Part shown: one piece after another, positions 1-5,422 of the stretch
Layout of the letters: the number at the start of each line of letters is the position of its first letter
How positions within the stretch are numbered: the first letter of the stretch is position 1
From: Victivallales bacterium
GTDB taxonomy: Bacteria; Verrucomicrobiota; Lentisphaeria; Oligosphaerales; Oligosphaeraceae
Assembly (NCBI GenBank): GCA_017458805.1
Contig: JAFTAC010000187.1
Span: forward strand, 1 to 5,422
DNA: 5,422 nt
Reading direction: 5' to 3'
Position numbers and translations under genes: made by a program
Notes under the pieces: generated by a model
Databases searched by the model: none
What the model was told of the DNA's origin: nothing
Seen by the model: the letters and a program-made list of their open reading frames with translations, nothing else

Positions 1-1
1 C

Positions 2-24
2 CTTTAGGCATAAAAAACCTAAAG
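2..24. repeat. Short perfect inverted repeat (hairpin) at the left edge
   Basis: CTTTAGG at 2-8 is the exact reverse complement of CCTAAAG at 18-24, with a 9-nt A-rich loop at 9-17. The stem is AT-rich and short. On the + strand no T-tract follows it (the next bases are TTGATGATAA), so it is a poor match to an intrinsic terminator of an upstream + strand gene. On the - strand the loop reads as six T and then ATG, so the repeat could instead surround the start codon of a divergent gene leaving the window. Chance occurrence in AT-rich DNA is also possible. Confidence 0.35.
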
Positions 25-111
25 TTGATGATAATATATTACTTGATTATCTATTTGCAAACACAAAACTAAATATTTTCCTTATATTCTAGTCTCTTTT
101 CAACAATCCCG

Positions 112-130
112 CTTGCAATTCTTGTAAGAA
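112..130. promoter_or_regulatory. Possible operator: dyad plus CTTGNAA direct repeat
   Basis: Positions 119-130 read TTCTTGTAAGAA, a perfect 5-bp dyad around a central GT. It overlaps a direct repeat of CTTGNAA (112-118 and 121-127, 9 bp apart). It lies 35-46 bp before the first start codon and just upstream of a TATAAT, where a repressor or activator site would be expected. I do not recognise the motif as belonging to a known regulator family, and the AT-rich background makes short dyads likely by chance. Confidence 0.25.
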
Positions 131-141
131 CGGACATAGTA

Positions 142-147
142 TATAAT
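142..147 (+). promoter_or_regulatory. Consensus -10-like hexamer (TATAAT), doubtful promoter
   Basis: The hexamer matches the sigma-70 -10 consensus at all six positions. No good -35 lies at the usual spacing: a 17-bp spacer gives TTCTTG at 119-124, while the better TTGCAA at 113-118 would need 23 bp. A start about 7 bp downstream (near 154) would leave the SD site at 148-154 outside the mRNA or at its very end. It is therefore either a chance match or a promoter giving an almost leaderless transcript. I see no better -35/-10 pair in 1-141. Confidence 0.25.
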
Positions 148-154
148 AGGAGGT
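148..154 (+). promoter_or_regulatory. Strong Shine-Dalgarno site of the first permease gene
   Basis: AGGAGGT is a near-perfect anti-SD match, placed 10 nt before the ATG at 165. It fixes that start codon and is the strongest SD in the window, as expected for the first gene of an operon. The genes behind it have weaker sites or rely on stop/start proximity. Confidence 0.8.
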
Positions 155-164
155 TTGCATATTC

Positions 165-1142
165 ATGCATTATTTAATTAGACGATTACTCTATTTCATC
201 CCGACGCTTCTCAGCGTGAACATATTCGTGTTCGTGCTGTTTTTTGTGGTCAATTCCCCAGACCACATTGCGAAGCAGGCGTTGGGCGAAAAGGCCGCGA
301 CGCCCGAGATGGTGCAGCGGTGGAAGGAGGCGCGCGGCTATGCGCTGCCCCTTTTCCTGAATATGAAGGAAAAGGGAACAGGATGCCTTACGCAGACGAT
401 TTTCTTCCAGAAGAGCCTGAAGATGCTCTGGGGGGAGTTTGGCGTCTCCGACATGACCCTACAGCCCATTGGTCCTGAGATACTGCGTCGGATACCGCCG
501 TCGCTCTGCCTGACCTTCACGGTCTTCCTCGCCTCGCTGCTCTTCAACATCGTGCTGGCGATGACGGCCTCCGCCAACCGCAACGGGCACTATGATGTCT
601 GCATCCAGCTGGGGTGCGTGCTGCTGATGTCGGTTTCGACGCTCATCTACATCATCATCGGGCAGTATCTGTTCGGAAAAACGCTGCATCTTGTTCCTGT
701 GTCGGGCTTTCTGCCCGGATTCGAGATGCTGCGCTTCCTGGTGCTGCCCGTTGTCATCGGCATCATCGGCAATCTGGGCAGCGGCGTGCGCTTCTACCGC
801 ACGCTCTTCCTGGAGGAGATGGGGCGGGACTATGTGCGGACCGCGCGCGCCAAGGGGCTGCCTGAGGCGAAGGTGCTTTTCGTGCATGTCCTCAAGAACG
901 CGCTCATCCCCATCTTGACCAACGTGCCCGTCCAGCTGCTGATGCTCATCATGGGTAGTCTCCTGCTTGAGAACTTCTTCAGCATCCCTGGCATGGGGGG
1001 CTATACCATCAGCGCCATCAACGCGCAGGATTTCGCCGTCGTAAGGACGATGGTCTTCCTGGGCTCCTTCTTATATATGGTTGGGCTGGCCCTCACGGAC
1101 CTTTCCTACTGTCTAGTTGACCCGAGGGTGAAACTCTCTTGA
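165..1142 (+). CDS. DppB/OppB-type ABC transporter permease
   Basis: This is the first transmembrane subunit of a PepT-class (peptide/nickel/opine) ABC importer, located in the inner membrane. Its 325 residues are close to the usual DppB/OppB length (about 305-340). Residues 3-29 form the typical N-terminal helix behind a basic start (MHYLIRRLLYFIPTLL). An extracytoplasmic stretch follows (about 30-110), then hydrophobic segments near 113-134, 145-168, 188-206, 250-268 and 293-313. The cytoplasmic coupling (EAA) loop is at about 217-249, with the DYVRTARAKG core at 222-231 followed by LKNALIP (242-248). The FSIPGMGGY motif (272-280) and the VDPR tail (318-321) are hallmarks of the DppB family. 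The ATG is fixed by the AGGAGGT site 10 nt upstream. The next permease starts 3 nt after the stop. The first dozen or so codons are AT-rich, unlike the rest. Family assignment is firm; the substrate is unknown. Confidence 0.93.
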   Translation: MHYLIRRLLYFIPTLLSVNIFVFVLFFVVNSPDHIAKQALGEKAATPEMVQRWKEARGYALPLFLNMKEKGTGCLTQTIFFQKSLKMLWGEFGVSDMTLQPIGPEILRRIPPSLCLTFTVFLASLLFNIVLAMTASANRNGHYDVCIQLGCVLLMSVSTLIYIIIGQYLFGKTLHLVPVSGFLPGFEMLRFLVLPVVIGIIGNLGSGVRFYRTLFLEEMGRDYVRTARAKGLPEAKVLFVHVLKNALIPILTNVPVQLLMLIMGSLLLENFFSIPGMGGYTISAINAQDFAVVRTMVFLGSFLYMVGLALTDLSYCLVDPRVKLS

Positions 1143-1145
1143 TTT

Positions 1146-2270
1146 ATGATAAACACCTTCTTCAATAGCTGGCTCGTCCAGAACATCCTGACGATGGCCA
1201 TCGCCGCTTCAGTGGTGGTTGTTGCGTGCGTTTTGGCGCGCCGCGAGTACTGGCGCATCGCAGCCAGGGAGATTTGGCGGCGCAAGGCGGCGAGGTTCTC
1301 CTTCGTCATCCTGCTTCTCTATGCCTCCATAGCTCTGCTGGACAGCATCGGCTGGCGGCGTCCTGCCGTCGATACCGCCACGGGGAAGCCAGCTCTCCAC
1401 CCTGTGACTGGCAAGCCGATTATGGACCAGGGCGGTTCTGCACTGGACTACATCCTCAAGCCGCTCTCCTCAAAAAAGGAGACCTCCTATTCTGCGCCAC
1501 TGGCGAGCCGCCAGTTCACGACGGTGATTGAGCGCAAGGAGGATGGAACTGTGGCGAGAGTTCACCGACCGCTGAATCATCCACGCCAGCACCTGCTGGG
1601 GACGGATATTATCGGCTCCGACGTGCTGGTGCTCTCCCTGAAGAGCATTCGCACGGGGCTGATCATCGGCTGCCTCACCACGCTGCTGGTCATCCCCTTC
1701 GCGCTTTTCTTCGGGCTGTGGGCTGGGTATTATGGCGGATGGGCAGACGACGTGGTCCAGTACCTCTGCACGCTGATCAGTTCCATCCCCTCGGTGCTGC
1801 TCATCGCGGCGCTGATGCTTATCTCAGGGCGAGGCCTGCCTCAACTCTGTCTGGCCGTGGGTGTCACCTCGTGGACGGGGCTCTGCCGCCTAGTGCGCGG
1901 CGAGGCAATGCGTCTGCGCGAGATGGAGTATGTGCAGGCGGCGCAGGCGCTTGGCGTCTCCTCGTGGCGTATCATCGTGCGCCACATCCTCCCGAACCTC
2001 CTGCACGTGGTGATGATAAACCTGGTGCTGAAGTTCTCGGGGCTGGTGCTGGCGGAGGCGACCTTGACCTATCTTGGCCTTGGCGTAAGTGCAGAGACCA
2101 TCTCCTGGGGGACGATGATCAACGACGCGCGATCCGAATTGACACGGGACCCGATTATCTGGTGGAAACTGACAAGCGCCTTTGCCTTCATGCTGGGGCT
2201 GGTCTTGCCTGCCAACATCTTCGGCGATGCCGTGAGAGACGCCCTTGACCCAAGATTGAGGACACAGTGA
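1146..2270 (+). CDS. DppC/OppC-type ABC transporter permease, long form
   Basis: This is the second transmembrane subunit of the same importer, partner of the upstream permease. At 374 residues it is about 70 longer than E. coli DppC or OppC. Two hydrophobic N-terminal segments (9-31 and 51-68) flank a very basic stretch (32-50), which places that loop in the cytoplasm and the N-terminus outside. An extracytoplasmic insert follows (about 69-148), then the family motif HLLGTDIIGSDVL (149-161). Membrane segments lie near 171-196, 206-226, 231-248, 287-312 and 341-362. The EAA coupling loop is at about 252-284, with EYVQAAQALG at 261-270 and HILPN at 280-284. The TYLGLG motif (308-313) and the ALDPRLR ending are typical. 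The ATG is 3 nt after the previous stop and has no good SD at normal spacing (GAGG at 1124-1127 is too far), so coupled translation is likely. The substrate is unknown. Confidence 0.92.
   Translation: MINTFFNSWLVQNILTMAIAASVVVVACVLARREYWRIAAREIWRRKAARFSFVILLLYASIALLDSIGWRRPAVDTATGKPALHPVTGKPIMDQGGSALDYILKPLSSKKETSYSAPLASRQFTTVIERKEDGTVARVHRPLNHPRQHLLGTDIIGSDVLVLSLKSIRTGLIIGCLTTLLVIPFALFFGLWAGYYGGWADDVVQYLCTLISSIPSVLLIAALMLISGRGLPQLCLAVGVTSWTGLCRLVRGEAMRLREMEYVQAAQALGVSSWRIIVRHILPNLLHVVMINLVLKFSGLVLAEATLTYLGLGVSAETISWGTMINDARSELTRDPIIWWKLTSAFAFMLGLVLPANIFGDAVRDALDPRLRTQ
2258..2262 (+). promoter_or_regulatory. Shine-Dalgarno site deciding the ATPase start
   Basis: GAGGA lies inside the last codons of the second permease gene. 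Two starts are possible behind it: GTG at 2267 (4-nt spacer, overlapping the permease stop by 4 nt) and ATG at 2270 (7-nt spacer, sharing one base with the TGA). Spacing and codon type both favour the ATG; the two choices differ by a single residue. Confidence 0.6.
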
Positions 2271-4267
2271 TGAACAGCGACGGAACAGTCATACGGGTGG
2301 AAGGGCTTTGCACGGCCTTCAGGCAGGGCAACGGCACCGTGCGCGCCGTGGATGGCGTCTCCTTTGCCATCCGTCCAGGCGAGATGCTGGCACTGGTTGG
2401 AGAATCGGGTTCGGGAAAATCCGTGACGGCTCTGTCGCTGATGGGGCTGCTGCCAGAGGCAACCTCGGTAATAGAGGGGGGCAAAGTGCTTTTCGACGAC
2501 CAGGACATCCTTGCCGCTCATGCGGTCGATAAGATTCGTGGCAAGCAGATTGCGACGATTTTCCAGGAGCCCATGACGGCGTTGAACCCTGTGCTGTCGA
2601 TAGGCTGGCAGCTGACCGAGGGGCTGAAGCAGCACGAGCACCTTAGTGGTACGGAGTGCCACGAGAAGGCGGTGGCGCTGTTGAAGCGCGTTGGAATCCC
2701 CGCGCCTGAGGAACGCCTGAAGGAGTATCCGCACAACTTGTCGGGCGGGATGAGACAGCGCGTCATGATAGCAATGGCTTTGGCGTGCAACCCTTTGCTG
2801 CTTATCGCAGATGAGCCGACGACGGCTCTGGATGTGACGGTGCAGGCTCAGATTATGGAGCTGCTGGCGGATTTGCGGCGCGAATACAAAATGGCGGTGC
2901 TACTTATCACGCACAACCTGGCGTTGGTGCGGGAACAGGCGGACCATGTGGCGGTCATGTATGCAGGGAGTATCGTGGAGGAGGCTGCGCGAAACGAGCT
3001 ATTCGCCGAGCCGCGCCATCCCTATACGCGCTTGCTGCTGAAGGCGATACCCAGCGTAACAAGCCGTGGCAGAGCACTCTCTGCCATCGCGGGGCAGGTC
3101 CCTGCTCCTTCAGAGAAGCTGCCAGGCTGTCGCTTTGCCCCCAGGTGTCCATACGCCGACGAAACGTGCCTGGCGGGGAAGATCCAGATGACAGATGAAG
3201 GAGGGCACGGCGTGCGCTGCCTTCATCCGCATGTGGACGCTTCCTCTGGAGTCACCGATGGCTTGGCGGCTTCGGCACCGTCAAAAGAGGGGCAGAAGCT
3301 TTTGGATGTGAGTGGGCTGAAGGTGTGGTTTCCCATCAAAGCTGGCTTTTTCGGGCGAACACGAGGTTATGTGCGCGCGGTGGATGGCGTTGACTTGCAG
3401 CTATATGCGGGGGAAACGCTGGCTTTGGTGGGCGAATCAGGCTGTGGCAAGACCACCGTCGGCAAGGCTCTGATACGCCTTGTGAAGCCGACTGGGGGCA
3501 GGGTGCTGATGGACGGCGTGGACCTCGCCACTCTGTCCGATAAGCAGATGCTGCCATACCGCAAGAAGATACAGATGATTTTCCAGGACCCGTTCGGCAG
3601 TTTGGACCCCAGGCTGATGGTGGGTGAAAGCATCGCAGAAGGACTGGCGTGCGCAGAACAAGGCAAAGGAGAAGAAAAGGCGAGCCGTGAGGCACGCCTG
3701 CAGGAACTGCTGGAACAGGTTGGACTGCCGTCAAATGCCTTGACACGCTATCCCCATCAGTTTTCAGGTGGTCAACGCCAGCGTATCGGGCTGGCACGGG
3801 CTCTGGCAGCGAAGCCTGACATCATTGTCTGCGACGAATGCACCAGCGCACTGGATGTCTCGGTGCAGGCGCAGATTCTGAATCTGCTGAAGTTGCTACA
3901 AGAACGCTACAAGCTCTCCTACCTCTTCATCACACACGACTTAAGCGTTGTCTCTTACCTCGCGGACCGTGTGGCAGTGATGTACCTGGGGCGCATTGTG
4001 GAGGAGGGCAGCGCGGAAGATGTTCTGCTGAATCCGCTTCATCCCTACAGCCGTGCGCTGATTGCATCCGCGCCGCGCATGGACACAGAGAAGTCGGAGC
4101 GCGTGGCGGTGACAGGGGAGCTGCCAAGCCCCATCGCACCGCCACCAGGGTGTGCTTTCCACCCAAGATGCCCCTTCGCCACGGAGGCGTGCCGCCATGA
4201 GGTGCCTCGCCTGCTCGAAGCCTCGCCTGGGCGGCGCTGCGCCTGCCATCTCAAAGACAAACGCTAA
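2270..4267 (+). CDS. Fused DppD-DppF-type ABC transporter ATP-binding protein
   Basis: This single 665-residue chain carries both nucleotide-binding domains (NBDs) of the importer. It couples ATP hydrolysis on the cytoplasmic face to transport through the two permeases. NBD1: Walker A GESGSGKS (44-51), Q-loop Q99, signature LSGGM (157-161), Walker B ending in D181-E182, H-loop H215. NBD2: Walker A GESGCGKT (388-395), Q439, signature FSGGQ (498-502), Walker B D522-E523, H556. Both sites keep the catalytic Glu and His, so both look competent. Each NBD ends in an oligopeptide-transporter C-terminal (oligo_HPN) domain with four cysteines: C287, C293, C300, C317 and C628, C634, C641, C657. A linker of about 25 residues (about 320-344) joins the halves, and each half matches a full DppD or DppF, so this is a true tandem fusion (YejF-like layout). 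Walker B of NBD2 reads DECTSALD where DEPTSALD is more usual. The start choice (ATG rather than GTG at 2267) rests on SD spacing. Confidence 0.93.
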   Translation: MNSDGTVIRVEGLCTAFRQGNGTVRAVDGVSFAIRPGEMLALVGESGSGKSVTALSLMGLLPEATSVIEGGKVLFDDQDILAAHAVDKIRGKQIATIFQEPMTALNPVLSIGWQLTEGLKQHEHLSGTECHEKAVALLKRVGIPAPEERLKEYPHNLSGGMRQRVMIAMALACNPLLLIADEPTTALDVTVQAQIMELLADLRREYKMAVLLITHNLALVREQADHVAVMYAGSIVEEAARNELFAEPRHPYTRLLLKAIPSVTSRGRALSAIAGQVPAPSEKLPGCRFAPRCPYADETCLAGKIQMTDEGGHGVRCLHPHVDASSGVTDGLAASAPSKEGQKLLDVSGLKVWFPIKAGFFGRTRGYVRAVDGVDLQLYAGETLALVGESGCGKTTVGKALIRLVKPTGGRVLMDGVDLATLSDKQMLPYRKKIQMIFQDPFGSLDPRLMVGESIAEGLACAEQGKGEEKASREARLQELLEQVGLPSNALTRYPHQFSGGQRQRIGLARALAAKPDIIVCDECTSALDVSVQAQILNLLKLLQERYKLSYLFITHDLSVVSYLADRVAVMYLGRIVEEGSAEDVLLNPLHPYSRALIASAPRMDTEKSERVAVTGELPSPIAPPPGCAFHPRCPFATEACRHEVPRLLEASPGRRCACHLKDKR

Positions 4268-4268
4268 C

Positions 4269-4273
4269 AGGGA
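4269..4273 (+). promoter_or_regulatory. Shine-Dalgarno site of the UbiB-family gene
   Basis: AGGGA lies in the 13-nt gap after the ATPase stop, 7 nt before the ATG at 4281. It supports that start and shows the gene has its own ribosome entry although it sits tightly behind the transporter. The gap is too short to hold a terminator or a complete promoter. Confidence 0.6.
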
Positions 4274-4280
4274 AACGACC

Positions 4281-5422
4281 ATGCCAAGCGGAATCACGAC
4301 CATACGCAACATCAGCCGTACCTATCGCCACATAGGGCGCTACCGCAAAATCGTCGGCATCCTGCTGAAGAACGGTTTCGGCTTTCTCTTCAAGGACTTG
4401 AAGGTGTTCAGTCTCCTTGGCTTTTCCAAGAAGGAGATTGATTCTTCGACGGAGGAGGCCAGGCCGTTGGCGGAATACGCGCCGCGTCTTCGCACCACTC
4501 TGGTTGAGCTGGGGCCGACGTATGTCAAGCTGGGGCAGATCCTCTCGACACGTCCCGACATCCTTCCTGCCGAACTGGTGAACGAGCTGGCTCTACTCCG
4601 CGACCATGTGCCGCCATTTCCCTTCGAGCAGGTGAGGCAGATCATCCGCGAGGAGCTTCATGGGGAGATGGAGGAGTTTTTCAGCTCATTTGACGAGAAG
4701 CCCGTGGGGGCTGCTTCCATCGCGCAGGGGCATCACGCGGTGCTGAAGGACGGCTCCGAGGTGTTCGTCAAGGTGCAGCGGCCAGGCATCCGAGGGGACA
4801 TTATGGTCGATTTGGAGATTATGCAGTTCCTGGCCAGCCAGATTGAGGAGAACGAGCCTGCCCTGGCTTTTATGAAGCCCACGAAAATCATCGAGGAGTT
4901 TGCGGAGAGTCTTGAGCGCGAGCTGGACTTCCACAACGAGATGACCAACATGCTGAGCTTCGCGAAGCAGTTTGCCGACAACGAGGGCATCGTCATTCCA
5001 AAGCCCAGGCGGGAGCTCAGCAGCCGCCGCCTGCTCGTGATGGACTACATACGCGGCTTCCGTGGAGACGATTTGGAGGGGATGCGGAAGGCGGGAATTG
5101 ACCTGAAGGCGGTTGCGGAACTAGGCGTCAAAATCCTGCTGGAGCAGTTCTTCGAGCATGGTTTCTTCCATGCAGACCCTCATCCAGGCAACATGTTTGT
5201 GCTGCCTGGGCCTAAAATCTGCTACGTCGATTTCGGCGTGATGGGCCGCCTTACGGAGGATGAGCGCGACTACTTCGCGCAAATCCTGACAGACATGGTT
5301 TCGGGCAACAACAAGGCAGTTGCCAAGGCAGTCCTGAAGATTACCACGTCGGATGCACAACCTTCGCTGGAAGTGCTGGAACGGGAGGTGGCCTCTTTGA
5401 TTGACTGCCACCTGAAGGGGAA
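4281..5422 (+). CDS. ubiB: AarF/ABC1/UbiB-family atypical kinase-like protein (3' truncated by window)
   Basis: My translation gives 380 uninterrupted codons with no stop before the window edge. The family usually runs to about 500-560 residues and ends in membrane helices, so the C-terminal part is missing here. Diagnostic motifs are all in order: KxGQ as KLGQ (83-86) followed by ILSTRPDILP (87-96); the alanine-rich nucleotide loop region PVGAASIAQGHH (141-152); the ATP-anchoring lysine K164 in VFVKVQRPGI; the ExD motif E214-L-D216; the catalytic-loop HADPHPGN (297-304); and the metal-binding DFG (317-319). Members are protein-kinase-like ATPases; in E. coli and mitochondria they support ubiquinone synthesis, while in many bacteria the role is unsettled. 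The symbol is used at family level only. The start has an SD 7 nt upstream and lies 13 nt after the ATPase stop, so read-through from the transporter operon is likely. Oddities: GAAS instead of AAAS, and Gly150 where Val is usual. Confidence 0.9.
   Translation, partial: MPSGITTIRNISRTYRHIGRYRKIVGILLKNGFGFLFKDLKVFSLLGFSKKEIDSSTEEARPLAEYAPRLRTTLVELGPTYVKLGQILSTRPDILPAELVNELALLRDHVPPFPFEQVRQIIREELHGEMEEFFSSFDEKPVGAASIAQGHHAVLKDGSEVFVKVQRPGIRGDIMVDLEIMQFLASQIEENEPALAFMKPTKIIEEFAESLERELDFHNEMTNMLSFAKQFADNEGIVIPKPRRELSSRRLLVMDYIRGFRGDDLEGMRKAGIDLKAVAELGVKILLEQFFEHGFFHADPHPGNMFVLPGPKICYVDFGVMGRLTEDERDYFAQILTDMVSGNNKAVAKAVLKITTSDAQPSLEVLEREVASLIDCHLKG

Noticed and set aside
28..72. Tiny ORF of 14 codons (ATG 28, TAA 70-72), a possible leader peptide.
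   Set aside because: No SD before the ATG, hydrophobic low-complexity content dictated by AT-rich bases, and no attenuator-like structure after it.
3..92. Frame open from the left edge to TAG at 90-92, a possible C-terminus of an upstream gene (about 29 codons).
   Set aside because: In DNA with about 29% G+C an open run of this length is not rare, its composition is unlike the genes here, and it would overlap the 2-24 repeat. No recognisable protein motif.
459..887. - strand open frame opposite the first permease gene (142 codons).
   Set aside because: Its product is rich in His, Arg, Gln and Glu, as expected for an antisense reading of hydrophobic codons. The + strand gene has full DppB signatures.
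1124..1138. Possible small hairpin (GAG...CTC) at the end of the first permease gene as a terminator or attenuator.
   Set aside because: Only a 3-bp stem, no T-tract, and it lies within coding sequence 8 nt before the next start.
3941..4312. Long - strand open frames inside the ATPase gene, such as 3941-4312 and 3336-3797.
   Set aside because: They are antisense shadows of a gene with clear family motifs; their predicted proteins are Arg/Pro/His-rich without domains and lack supported starts.
4686..4996. - strand open frames opposite the UbiB-family gene.
   Set aside because: The + strand frame is uninterrupted from 4281 to the edge and carries every diagnostic UbiB motif, so these are shadows.

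Overview
The window carries one co-directional, tightly packed gene set on the + strand behind an AT-rich leader. Positions 1-164 are about 29% G+C, while the genes look close to 60% G+C in the stretch I counted. The layout is: leader with a strong Shine-Dalgarno (SD) site (1-164); a DppB/OppB-type permease (165-1142); a long DppC/OppC-type permease (1146-2270); a fused DppD-DppF-type double ATPase (2270-4267); and an AarF/ABC1/UbiB-family kinase-like gene (from 4281) that runs off the right edge after 380 codons. The gaps are 3 nt, a 1-nt overlap and 13 nt, with no terminator between genes, so one transcript is the simplest reading.

The first three genes make a complete membrane engine for an ABC importer of the peptide/nickel/opine (PepT) class: two transmembrane subunits plus one polypeptide supplying both ATP-binding halves. 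No substrate-binding protein lies in the window, so the substrate cannot be read from it. Peptides are the family default, but this is inference. The UbiB-family protein is normally membrane-associated and linked to quinone or lipid metabolism. Its place 13 nt behind the transporter suggests co-expression but does not prove a joint function.

Organism: AGGAGG-type SD sites, G+C-rich genes, an AT-rich intergenic region and a UbiB homologue indicate a bacterium, probably Gram-negative. The style of the two permeases reminds me of Verrucomicrobiota/Lentisphaerota/Planctomycetota or of some proteobacterial PepT transporters. That is an impression from memory and should carry little weight.

I see no tRNA, rRNA, CRISPR, insertion sequence, prophage or toxin-antitoxin feature. 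I also find no clear candidate for a wholly new biological system. The points most worth a second look are the paired cysteine clusters in the fused ATPase, the unusual nucleotide-loop residues in the UbiB protein, the transporter-UbiB linkage, and the leader with its hairpin, its dyad and a consensus -10 placed directly against the SD. No gene-free stretch exceeds 300 bases.
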